Assembly: GCA_947259425.1 (NCBI GenBank)
Contig: CAMYMO010000356.1
Location: 1-9,458, forward strand
Reading direction: 5' to 3'
Origin: an uncultured Ectothiorhodospiraceae bacterium
GTDB lineage: Bacteria > Pseudomonadota > Gammaproteobacteria > UBA6429 > Thiohalophilaceae
DNA length: 9,458 nt
Below, piece by piece: positions 1-7,026 of the stretch. How positions within the stretch are numbered: the first letter of the stretch is position 1; every line of letters starts with the position of its first letter. The notes below the pieces were generated by a model. The model did not search any database, was not told the DNA's origin, and worked only from the letters and a program-made list of their open reading frames with translations. The position numbers and the translations under genes are program-made.

Positions 1-2269
1 CAGTGATCTCCAGACATAGTAAACGACCATCAAGGTTATATTTATCAAGCATCGCATTGATAATAGACGGTGTCTCCGCATGCTGAAAAAATCTCGATGA
101 TAGATTAATATGCATACTTACTTGTTGTGTCGTCTGCTTGTCCCAAGAAGCGATACATTGACAAACATGCTCCAGAACCCAACGATCAATTTTGATAATC
201 AGATCGGACTCTTCTGCAATTGGGATAAATTTGTCAGGCGGAACAAACTCGCCGTTATGGACCCAACGTATCAATGCCTCGGCTGACACTATATCGTTAG
301 TGCGAAAATCTATAATTGGCTGAAAATGCATAGTGAATAATTGTTGTTCCACTGCTTCCAGCAATGCACTTTCAAGATCCAGACGTTGTTCCCTATTTAG
401 CTGTAATTCAGGCGTAAATATCTGAAACTGATTTTTACCCATTTCCTTAGCCTGGTACATGGCCATATCCGAATATTTTTTCAGTGTCTCTATATGCTCG
501 CTATGATCTGGATATATGGATATACCGATACTGGCACCGATCTTGATATTATTATCATTAATTCCGAATGGTTTTGATACTTCATTTATAATTTTGTTAC
601 TAATCTTTTCAAGACAGGATGGGTCTTTTAGCTGGGTAATTGCAATATTGAATTCATCACCACTCAAGCGCGAGATAATATCCGTTTCGCGTAATATTTT
701 ACTTAATCGCTTACCGACTTCAATTAACAGTTTATCCCCCATGTTATGACCAAAGGTATCATTCACGTCCTTAAAATTGTCGAGATCAAGAAACAATAAG
801 GCCATTTTCTCATTATGCCGTTTAAGGCTGGCGATCTCTTGTCTCAGTTTCTCGTTGAATAGTGTTCTATTAGCCAGGTTGGTCAATGGATCATAAAATG
901 CCAGCTGTTCCAATCGGGCTTCAGCTTGTTTCAGTTCACTGATATCCCGATATAAGCCGATAAGATGTTGAATCTCATTGTTATCATCATAGATAGCATT
1001 GATGACAACCCATAGCGGAAAGATCTCGCCGTTCTTCTTTCTATTCCATATCTCACCACTCCAATGCCCGAAATCGTGAATGGACTGCCACATATTCTGA
1101 TAAAATTTATCATCATGACGGCCTGAACGTACTTTTCCCGGGGTAAAGCCAATCATCTCATCACGGTGATAACCGGTAGTTTTTTCATATGCAGGATTAA
1201 CCTCGATAATTCTGGCATCTGGCCCTGTTACAACGATAGCTTCATCGGTATTTAGGATGATTTCATGATAGATCCTGAGTTGCTCCTCAGCCTGTATTCT
1301 TTGTTCAATTTCCTGCCCCAGTTCATTGTTGACCTTAGTCAGGTTGCTCGTACGCTCAGCGACACGTTTTTCCAGGTTTTTTTTAGCTGCCTGTAATTCT
1401 TTCTCATGCTCCAGTTTTATTGCAATTTCTGATTTCAACATGCTGTTGGTTTGAGTGAGTTTACTTTCCTGCTCCTTAATAATATCTAAAGAATGCTTAA
1501 ATGCCCTAATCGTATAACTTAAACGCTCAATTTCATCGCCGTCAGTATTGTTTTTATTTAATTGAATATTTGCATTCTCAGTCAGGCTAAAAAGTTCGTT
1601 AATGTTTTGCCTGATCTTACGCGATAATAACCCCGAAGATATGAAACTAATAACGATCAGCACCAAAGCGGATAGAATTCCTAAGGTGCCAAGTATAGAA
1701 GTGTTATTTCTTGTCGCTTTAAGCTGGTGTTCTGTTTTTGCACGAATCCGGTCACGGACCAGATCCAGTTCTTTAGCAAAATGCTCATGAATAATAGCAA
1801 ATTGCTTGTTGGCTTTGCTGAGAAAAACCGGTGCCCTGTCTAAAGACACCGTGGTATTTTCAACCGAACTAATAGCCGCATTACGGTAATCAATAATTTT
1901 TGAAAGGAGCGCAGTGGTTTCTGCCTCGGTTAATATATTATCGGCAGAACGGGACTTAAGTAATTCTTCCATCTGTTGGGTGATCACATGGATGTTATCC
2001 ATGATGACAACCCCCTTGTCATAAAGAAGGCCCTCATCAACATTTTGACCAGCGGAATTAAATAATTCGTATAACTCCTGATGATAGCGGGAGAGATCAG
2101 TAAACAGCTCAGTGTAGATGCTAAGTGTCGCCAAATCAGATTGCGAAATATCTTCAATCAGTTCATTTTGATTTTGACTTTGTAACAAAAAACTGGTGGT
2201 TAAAGCCAAAACAATAATAAGCCCAATGACTGGGGCTACCAGAAATCGTTGTCGAAGTGATAAGCTCAT
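1..2269 (-). CDS. Membrane-anchored HAMP-PAS-GGDEF-EAL cyclic-di-GMP protein (3' end cut by window)
   Basis: This reading frame stays open from the ATG at 2269 to the left window edge, giving about 756 residues with the C-terminus missing. An N-terminal membrane segment (about residues 10-29) and a second one (about 188-210) enclose a probably periplasmic sensor region. A HAMP-like linker (about 210-265), a coiled coil (about 265-330), a PAS domain (about 333-450), a GGDEF domain (from about 455) and an EAL domain (from about 640) follow. The diguanylate cyclase signature is SGDEF (536-540), with an RETD inhibitory-site motif (527-530). The phosphodiesterase signature is EALIR (from 664), followed by a NLS motif. 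Both activities therefore look possible, making or degrading cyclic-di-GMP at the inner membrane. It starts 28 nt after the histidine phosphatase stop, so the two may be co-transcribed. No Shine-Dalgarno sequence is visible before the start. Confidence 0.93.
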   Translation of the reverse strand, partial: MSLSLRQRFLVAPVIGLIIVLALTTSFLLQSQNQNELIEDISQSDLATLSIYTELFTDLSRYHQELYELFNSAGQNVDEGLLYDKGVVIMDNIHVITQQMEELLKSRSADNILTEAETTALLSKIIDYRNAAISSVENTTVSLDRAPVFLSKANKQFAIIHEHFAKELDLVRDRIRAKTEHQLKATRNNTSILGTLGILSALVLIVISFISSGLLSRKIRQNINELFSLTENANIQLNKNNTDGDEIERLSYTIRAFKHSLDIIKEQESKLTQTNSMLKSEIAIKLEHEKELQAAKKNLEKRVAERTSNLTKVNNELGQEIEQRIQAEEQLRIYHEIILNTDEAIVVTGPDARIIEVNPAYEKTTGYHRDEMIGFTPGKVRSGRHDDKFYQNMWQSIHDFGHWSGEIWNRKKNGEIFPLWVVINAIYDDNNEIQHLIGLYRDISELKQAEARLEQLAFYDPLTNLANRTLFNEKLRQEIASLKRHNEKMALLFLDLDNFKDVNDTFGHNMGDKLLIEVGKRLSKILRETDIISRLSGDEFNIAITQLKDPSCLEKISNKIINEVSKPFGINDNNIKIGASIGISIYPDHSEHIETLKKYSDMAMYQAKEMGKNQFQIFTPELQLNREQRLDLESALLEAVEQQLFTMHFQPIIDFRTNDIVSAEALIRWVHNGEFVPPDKFIPIAEESDLIIKIDRWVLEHVCQCIASWDKQTTQQVSMHINLSSRFFQHAETPSIINAMLDKYNLDGRLLCLEIT

Positions 2270-2278
2270 GATCAGAAG

Positions 2279-2296
2279 GGTTTACAAGTGTAAACC
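2279..2296. promoter_or_regulatory. 18-bp inverted repeat between phosphatase stop and GGDEF-EAL start
   Basis: GGTTTACA and TGTAAACC form perfect 8-bp arms around an AG spacer. The symmetry extends outward by three more bases on each side with one G/T mismatch. It fills most of the 28-nt gap before the GGDEF-EAL start. It could be an operator for a dimeric repressor; TACA-N2-TGTA is the general form of CopY/BlaI-type sites. It could also be an mRNA hairpin next to the start codon. No T-run follows, so a terminator is unlikely. No regulator gene in the window is an obvious partner. Confidence 0.4.
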
Positions 2297-2297
2297 T

Positions 2298-2972
2298 TTA
2301 GGGATTCAGATTTTTCCACTCATCAGGATGAATACTTCCCAAAACCTGAAACTTCCCATTTCCTTTCGGTTCAAAAAAATAAGCGGCACCTTCCGGCTTA
2401 GGCCACTTACCCGTTGCCTCACGTAGATTGCTGGTATGCGCAACAATGATCCGGTTTCCTGACTTCGGGATATCACCAATCATGTCCTGTAACACTTTAG
2501 TTTGAGCATCGCGTTTCTGCTTTATCAATGCCACTGCAAAATACAAATTGCTATTAATATCATAATCACCAAAGGCAATATGTGCGGTGTCTTTGCAACG
2601 ACAGAATGGACTCGATACTACCTCAGAGACTGGAATCGCCAGACGCTTGAAAGCCGCGCCGATTTCCTCCGACTGCTTTCTACCCAGGTCAGACAGGTTA
2701 CGCTGCGTTTCGCATCGTTCAAGATCAACCGGATGCCGATCCTCATTTGAACGGTCGGTAGCCGCATGACGAAAATATACTACCAGACCACCCTGCTGCA
2801 TACGCTGAATAATCTGCTTGGTTGTTAGTGTGGCTTCGGCTGTAGCATTGCTACTCATTGCTGAAGTTGAAAACAGCAAATAAAAAAGAGTTGTCAGCAA
2901 AACAAATGAAAATGCTGCATGCTTAGAATTATCACGAATATGAACTTTACTAGACATATATCTTTTTCCCAT
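2298..2972 (-). CDS. Exported histidine phosphatase family protein
   Basis: The product is 224 residues and resembles the histidine phosphatase (phosphoglycerate mutase-like) superfamily, branch 1. The catalytic motif appears as YFRHA (Arg68, His69; Ala replaces the usual Gly). A second conserved arginine lies in SSPFCRC (Arg125) and the second catalytic histidine in VAHTSNL (His179). An N-terminal hydrophobic stretch (about 20-37) ending in STSA looks like a cleavable signal peptide, so it probably acts in the periplasm. Three cysteines (87, 124, 126) could form a disulfide there. The substrate cannot be told. The chosen ATG lacks a Shine-Dalgarno sequence. The internal ATG at 2957 has a weak GGGA 9 nt upstream and is an equally likely start; the signal peptide is kept either way. 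The gene lies directly upstream of the GGDEF-EAL gene on the same strand. Confidence 0.85.
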   Translation of the reverse strand: MGKRYMSSKVHIRDNSKHAAFSFVLLTTLFYLLFSTSAMSSNATAEATLTTKQIIQRMQQGGLVVYFRHAATDRSNEDRHPVDLERCETQRNLSDLGRKQSEEIGAAFKRLAIPVSEVVSSPFCRCKDTAHIAFGDYDINSNLYFAVALIKQKRDAQTKVLQDMIGDIPKSGNRIIVAHTSNLREATGKWPKPEGAAYFFEPKGNGKFQVLGSIHPDEWKNLNP

Positions 2973-3378
2973 ATAACAATTAACGTCAGTAAAATATGTG
3001 ATCAGTTAATTATTTTCCGTTTAAAGGAGAACTTAAAATAGTGTTTATATCGTTTTATTTTAAGTGACCTATTGTCCAATGTTATATATCGACTTACATC
3101 GATTAACCTTTAATCTCATAAAAATTATCAGTGATGATTAAATAGTTAATTTCCATAGTAAAAATAATTACTTACAAGAACAAAACAACTGCTTTGAGTC
3201 ACAAGCCGACCTATTTAATCTATTGAGCAATGCGCTTAAACATGGTTCATTTATGGGATACTGTTCGGGACAGTTGCTATGTATTTATCTCGTGCTTGGT
3301 TAGTATTGAAGCTATCAGAATATGATTTATTTTCAAAGCGTAAATATTAAGTCTTTGTTTTCGCCATAATCTAAAAAC
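2973..3378. other. AT-rich intergenic region, no gene seen
   Basis: About 400 bases upstream of the histidine phosphatase carry no convincing reading frame or strong promoter. The only structure noted is a 26-base block at 3254-3279 that contains GGGACAGTTGCTA. A similar block occurs before the second 197-bp repeat, and the shared 13-mer lies exactly 112 nt upstream of the repeat in both places. Confidence 0.6.
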
Positions 3379-3575
3379 CATTCGGAACGAAGGGGCCGGA
3401 GGTTGACTCAGGCCTTGGCCCAGGCCAGTTTCTCGAGGTCCAGTCTCACCTTCTCCCTTTAGGTATGCTTTGCATGTCCCGTTTTGCTCCCTGCAAATCG
3501 GTTAAACCGAAGTACATGGAGGTACAAGTGTCGCGTGAGGGCAGGAGCCCGAAGCGACCTCTCGCCCCGACCAAT
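3379..3575. repeat. 197-bp direct repeat, copy 1 (structured, GC-rich)
   Basis: This segment was compared base by base with 8274-8470 and no difference was found. It is clearly richer in G and C than its AT-rich surroundings. It holds several hairpins: GGCCT/AGGCC at 3411-3426, TCGGTT/AACCGA at 3498-3510, GTAC/GTAC around 3512-3525, and a nested GTCGC..GGGC/GCCC..GCGAC stem at 3530-3558. The ends begin ATTCGG and finish CCAAT, with only poor terminal inverted similarity. A short frame with a good ribosome site (GGAGG, then GTG at 3528) runs out of the unit and stops at 3599. It may be a small non-autonomous mobile element, an extragenic repeat family, or a structured RNA. I do not recognise it as a named family. 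Confidence 0.93.
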
Positions 3576-3739
3576 TTACTCAATAATAACGACCCGTAAA
3601 ATATTCAAATTTTTCCAGCTATTCTTTCTTAAATACACCATTTTGATTGTACAAACACTGTTCTAAGACATTTAAAGATATGTTTTTACCCGTTTTATTT
3701 AATGCTTTCAACGTCTTGGCTTGGTCCGACCCAGTTCAT

Positions 3740-3781
3740 CTAATAGAAAGATGACTCTGCAGTAAATTTTGGTAAATTAAT
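3740..3781 (-). pseudogene. Decayed leader-peptide gene (IPGFTAE family remnant)
   Basis: Reading from ATT at 3781, the frame encodes N-L-P-K-F-T-A-E-S-S-F-Y and then stops at 3740. This lines up with the M-K-I-P-G-F-T-A-E-G-S-F-Y start of the intact peptide gene at 7027. A strong Shine-Dalgarno sequence, GGAGGG at 3789-3794, lies 7 nt before the ATT, the same spacing as in its intact relatives. The start codon therefore seems to have changed from ATG to ATT, and a TAG stop removes the cysteine-rich part. It lies at the downstream end of the protease operon, 103 nt after the second peptide gene. The alternative is a minimal peptide initiated at ATT, which is rare. Confidence 0.6.
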
Positions 3782-3884
3782 CTCTATGCCCTCCTCTCGA
3801 TGGTTCAACTCATCAAATAAATTAACCCCAATACGAAACGTCCTCGTTATCTGAGGCTCCAATGTATACAAGTCGCATTCAGAC

Positions 3885-4163
3885 TCACCAATAGCGCATA
3901 TGATCACATGCGAAGCTACACTGATCAAATTCACCCAATCCATTGTCTGCCATGCATTGCATTACACAACTTACAAACTCAGGCGTAGCATTAGGATCAC
4001 CGAACATCGCTCCCCTCCCGCCAGGTGACACATATACATGGCGAGGAGGGTTCAAGTACTGAGGAATAACCTTCCCAGAATTTTCTCTATTAGTAACTGA
4101 TCGGCTAAGTATATAAATGGATATATCAAGACAACGCTCCGCAGTATAGCCTGGTATTCTCAT
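3885..4163 (-). CDS. IPG[FY]TAE-leader peptide with CX3C-X11-CX3C C-terminus
   Basis: This 92-residue product begins MRIPGYTAERCL, the leader motif shared with three other genes here, and has no signal peptide. A linker with Arg, Asn, Pro and Gly (about 21-60) leads to a C-terminal part with two CxxxC motifs: Cys66/Cys70 and Cys82/Cys86, 11 residues apart. That spacing is like a helical hairpin held by two disulfides (inference). A further cysteine, Cys11, lies just after the leader motif. AGGAGG 5 nt before the ATG fixes the start. It is the last intact gene of the minus-strand operon, 49 nt after the previous peptide gene. The likely role is a substrate of the S8 protease, with the leader as recognition element. 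No function of the mature peptide can be read. Confidence 0.82.
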   Translation of the reverse strand: MRIPGYTAERCLDISIYILSRSVTNRENSGKVIPQYLNPPRHVYVSPGGRGAMFGDPNATPEFVSCVMQCMADNGLGEFDQCSFACDHMRYW

Positions 4164-4212
4164 GTCGACCTCCTGTTTTTTAACTACACATCTGATTTTG
4201 GTATATCTTCCT

Positions 4213-4482
4213 TCAAGAACATCTATATCTAGTACACTGATATTTAGTACAGTAGCAAGGCCTCATAATCGGACAAAACCATTCTATGCATTTGCTTCTG
4301 ATACATCGACAAAAGGCTCCATCGTTATAACCACCTCCAGGGATCGGAGTTTCTGTAGTCGGTCCCGGAACCATCACAGATGGAATGATAAAATCATTAT
4401 TAAGCCCATTTGTTTTTTTTGCTCGATAAGTTACATCCGAGCTTACCAACGAATACTCTGCAGTATATCCCGGAATTTTCAT
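4213..4482 (-). CDS. IPG[FY]TAE-leader cysteine-rich peptide (8 Cys)
   Basis: The product is 89 residues starting MKIPGYTAEYSLVSS. The frame is open further upstream, but GGAGG 7 nt before the ATG at 4482 and the family motif decide this start. The middle is rich in Pro, Gly and Thr (about 33-52). All eight cysteines are in the last 32 residues (58, 60, 65, 70, 76, 78, 83, 88), together with basic and aromatic residues, so a compact disulfide- or metal-bound core is likely. There is no signal sequence. It follows the PatG-C-like gene by 28 nt in the same operon, which supports a precursor-peptide role. The sequence outside the leader shares little with the other three peptides. Confidence 0.85.
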   Translation of the reverse strand: MKIPGYTAEYSLVSSDVTYRAKKTNGLNNDFIIPSVMVPGPTTETPIPGGGYNDGAFCRCIRSKCIEWFCPIMRPCYCTKYQCTRYRCS

Positions 4483-4510
4483 AATATGACCTCCTTTTAT
4501 TACAGAGACA

Positions 4511-5470
4511 TCAAATTTCCACATAAGGCGATATCTTGTTAACAAGAAATGGAAACTCTTCCGTAGAGTCAACTCGAACGTAATATTTTTCTACTACATC
4601 CGTTTTCCTGTTCGTGTAGGAAAATATGACATCCATGATTTTTCGAGCACCACTTAAACGTGACTGTCTTACATCCACATCAGTCAATGACATCTCCCTT
4701 TGGTAACACTCCGTTGTATTCGCGTAGATAGCTGGGTAACGCATTGCCAAATAGTTAAGTGCACGATGCTCGTCAGTTGCACCAGCATTATCAGCCATCT
4801 GCATCACTCTATGAAAAACCTCCTCCGCTATTGGTGCAAAATCTTCTTGCTTGATTTTACTTGGTCGCGGTATAGACTTAATTAATGATTGACTATCAAA
4901 CGAATAAACCTGATCTAACTTCACAATTGGTACCACCAACCCATTACATAAATCTGCTGGAGCGAACGGTCCACGCTGACCAATGACAACATCAACATCC
5001 AACGGGCTTGGGGCAGGTCGAATCGACTCGATAATCAAATCTAAATCAGAAGAGTCATGAGGCATAAGAATGTAAGTATCAAGCCCCTGTATGTTAAATA
5101 CCCAGCAAATCTTACGTGCAAGATAACGATTTTCTCTTTGTGAGAGTGCTGAATAAAATGCCTTTTGATCTGTCTCTCCTTTGGTATCTAGCCTCCCTAC
5201 TGCTTGTGCAAACTCTTTCTCAACAGCGGCACTCGGAAAACGTGCTTCGATATTACCCAATGCATAGACATAAGCCACTTCCTGCATCATTTCACTCATC
5301 AATGATTGCTCTGAGTTACAAGAAGGACAATCACTACCACCTACTTGTGGTGAAATAGTTTCAGCTGGTCCAGTTTGTTCCATTTCTATATTTGCCGGTT
5401 GTATCACTTCCTTCTCAGCTTGATGTGAATTATCCTGGTTTTCCTGGTTGACACTTGTCATAGATTCCAT
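4511..5470 (-). CDS. PatG C-terminal-domain-like protein, stand-alone
   Basis: This 319-residue product resembles the C-terminal domain of PatG, the cyanobactin maturation protease, without the protease half. Recognisable stretches are YVYALGNIEARFPS (68-80), VEKEFAQA (83-90), ENRYLARKICWV (113-124), DVVIGQRGPFAP (160-171), NGLVVPIV (176-183) and DNAGATDEHRALNYLAMRYP (227-246). An acidic, Gln-rich N-terminal tail ends in DCPSC, a CxxC (48-51) that could bind metal or act as a thiol pair. The biochemical role of this domain is not established to my knowledge. Its position between the protease and two peptide genes suggests a part in peptide maturation. AAGGAGG 6 nt before the ATG at 5470 favours this start over one 8 codons upstream. 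It begins 42 nt after the 64-aa gene. Confidence 0.85.
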   Translation of the reverse strand: MESMTSVNQENQDNSHQAEKEVIQPANIEMEQTGPAETISPQVGGSDCPSCNSEQSLMSEMMQEVAYVYALGNIEARFPSAAVEKEFAQAVGRLDTKGETDQKAFYSALSQRENRYLARKICWVFNIQGLDTYILMPHDSSDLDLIIESIRPAPSPLDVDVVIGQRGPFAPADLCNGLVVPIVKLDQVYSFDSQSLIKSIPRPSKIKQEDFAPIAEEVFHRVMQMADNAGATDEHRALNYLAMRYPAIYANTTECYQREMSLTDVDVRQSRLSGARKIMDVIFSYTNRKTDVVEKYYVRVDSTEEFPFLVNKISPYVEI

Positions 5471-5512
5471 GATTAACCTCCTTGCGTTATACACGTTAAA
5501 TTCTTATCGATG

Positions 5513-5707
5513 TTATCTTCCCGAGAACTTAACCCATTGATTCAAAACAGCTGCGCGACGTTTACATCCATCACACGGCCGTATCCCAAATTTTTTTGTC
5601 ACGCGACTTATAGCATCTCCAAAACCTATCTCGTCATCGGACACAAAACCAGGCAGCCGTATATGATAAGTATGAGACTGTTTATTCTTTTTATCGTCTA
5701 CGCTCAT
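5513..5707 (-). CDS. Small CxxC protein of the PatA/PatG-like operon
   Basis: This 64-residue protein has a conserved-looking core: DDEIGFGDAISRVTKKFGIRPCDGCKRRAAVLNQW. The pattern GIxPCxGCxxRAxxLN is one I associate with small uncharacterised proteins, but I cannot give it a function. The CDGC (45-48) could bind metal. Near the N-terminus it carries RLPGFVSDDEIG, which partly resembles the IPGFTAE peptide leader. The gene starts 5 nt after the protease stop codon and has no Shine-Dalgarno sequence, which suggests translational coupling to the protease. It sits between the protease and the PatG-C-like gene, so it probably works with them. Confidence 0.8.
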   Translation of the reverse strand: MSVDDKKNKQSHTYHIRLPGFVSDDEIGFGDAISRVTKKFGIRPCDGCKRRAAVLNQWVKFSGR

Positions 5708-5712
5708 ATAAA

Positions 5713-6591
5713 TTATATCGCCCGTACCATTCTCAATTTTATATATTCCAGGGCGGATGTAGCATTCAATAATGGTGGTACTATACTTTTTCGTCTTGAT
5801 AGAGAAGGTTGAACTAGCGAAGTCCGTACCACTGTTGAAGAAATATTCGGATATAAGGAAAACAATAAGGCGATAGTACCTGTCACGAATGGAGCAGCTA
5901 TGCTCGTGCCACCTATGGTCGCTAATTTCCCAGCAGCGGCCAAGCTTGTTATCGATGCTCCTGGGGCCAGTAATCCCAATTGTCCAATTGACAAACCATA
6001 GTTTGACTGCGCAAGCGGATGCCCATATTCATCAGAAGCACTAACAGGTATAACCCAAGGGTGACGTGTAATTGCAGATGCTCCAAGAGTTGATTGGTTG
6101 CCCGCTGCAGCGACAACAAGTACACCATGCTTAGCTGCAAAATCAAGCGCCCCTCTAATTTCATTTACGGTAGAGATAGATGGTTCTACGGGTGCAGCGC
6201 TTATGTTAATTACATGAGCTCCTGCCTCAACACAGTCCAGAATCGCATTCGCAATCTCTTTGAATGTTGTCGTTGGCAAGAGATCATTAACCTGGGATAA
6301 CTCACGAAAAATAGGTCGAACAAGTAGTGAACAGTCTGGACAAATAGCTGGCGCATCAGACTCACGTTTTGCAGAAAGGACGCCCGCAACAAGTGTTCCA
6401 TGATTACATGCAATACTATTTGGATTGCTACAGCTGGTAGAATTATTAGCCATATAGTTGCGAATATTCTTAACTGCTAAATCCGGGTGGGAAGTATCAA
6501 CTGGACCATCGATCAATCCAACAATAACATCAGTACGCCCTTTTGTTAGAGCCATAACCGGATTTAAATTAACAAGGGCTAAAGCATCCAT
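5713..6591 (-). CDS. PatA/PatG-type subtilisin-like serine protease (S8)
   Basis: The product is 292 residues with a complete S8 catalytic set: Asp28 in LIDGPVD, His64 in NHGTLVAG, Asn165 in AAAGN for the oxyanion hole, and Ser230 in GGTSIAAP. The N-terminus (MDALALVNLNPVMALTKGR) and the LIDGPVDTSHPDL stretch fit the PatA/PatG protease branch. No signal peptide, prodomain or extra C-terminal domain is present, so it should be cytosolic and active as made. Four cysteines near the active-site His (54, 62, 84, 87) are a detail of this branch or species. In cyanobactin clusters PatA cleaves the precursor N-terminally and PatG cleaves and cyclises. Here the likely substrates are the IPG[FY]TAE peptides (inference). 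It is the first gene of the operon. AGGAGG lies 11 nt before the ATG, a rather long spacing. Confidence 0.92.
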   Translation of the reverse strand: MDALALVNLNPVMALTKGRTDVIVGLIDGPVDTSHPDLAVKNIRNYMANNSTSCSNPNSIACNHGTLVAGVLSAKRESDAPAICPDCSLLVRPIFRELSQVNDLLPTTTFKEIANAILDCVEAGAHVINISAAPVEPSISTVNEIRGALDFAAKHGVLVVAAAGNQSTLGASAITRHPWVIPVSASDEYGHPLAQSNYGLSIGQLGLLAPGASITSLAAAGKLATIGGTSIAAPFVTGTIALLFSLYPNISSTVVRTSLVQPSLSRRKSIVPPLLNATSALEYIKLRMVRAI

Positions 6592-7026
6592 GTATCCAGA
6601 ATCCTCCTGATCAAGAATGTTAATCGATGTTTATGTAAACAAGAAAACCACTACCCCCTAGAAGCCATACTATTATTATATTTTTGTTTAATATTTTAAA
6701 GTATAGATCGATTTATTTTATAGCGTTACTAAATCACATAATATACTGACCTAGCTCAACACAATTAAGTTGACAAATTTTTCCTGCAGATTACCACCTT
6801 ATTTTTTGCATACAAATATATAAAATATTATTTGAGGTGATAAATACCAAACATAAAATGAGGAAATACAATACTATTCGCTTAAACTATAATCAGGTTA
6901 TGAGGGAACGAATGAATTAAAAAAACAGGAATAACCAACTAGTTCATTAATGTTTTATCTTAACTTTATTCGTATTCCTTAATTAAGTATTTCATTATTT
7001 AACAATACCGTCTGGAGGTTGAAAAA
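6592..7026. other. Divergent intergenic region between protease operon and plus-strand peptide gene
   Basis: About 435 very AT-rich bases must hold the promoters for both the leftward protease operon and the rightward peptide gene. TGTTTA-TG-TAAACA at 6628-6641 is a perfect short inverted repeat within the leader of the protease operon and could be an operator. A TATAAT on the minus strand (6675-6680) is a possible -10 box for that operon, but no good -35 precedes it. No gene is seen. Confidence 0.45.
6865..6893 (+). promoter_or_regulatory. Possible promoter for the plus-strand peptide gene
   Basis: A perfect TATAAT (6888-6893) is preceded at 17 nt by AATACA (6865-6870), which matches only the last three bases of a -35 consensus. 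It would give a leader of roughly 125 nt before the ATG at 7027. In such AT-rich DNA this may be chance. Confidence 0.22.

Noticed and set aside
516..1790. Several plus- and minus-strand open frames inside 1-2269
   Set aside because: They overlap the long GGDEF-EAL frame, have no ribosome sites and no recognisable motifs; they are shadows.
3379..3575. Integron attC site or CRISPR repeat
   Set aside because: A GTTAAAC core is present, but the paired attC core sites and folding order are missing. Only two copies 4.9 kb apart exist, so there is no CRISPR-like spacing.
3740..3943. A 67-codon frame starting inside the 3885 peptide gene
   Set aside because: Its start has no ribosome site and most of it overlaps another gene. 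Only its last 12 codons are meaningful, and these are reported as the decayed peptide gene.
4162..4542. A 126-codon plus-strand frame across two peptide genes
   Set aside because: It is antisense to two genes with clear ribosome sites and a shared leader motif, and its translation shows no domain.
6770..6793. TTGACA at 6770 as a plus-strand promoter
   Set aside because: No -10-like hexamer lies at 16-18 nt downstream.
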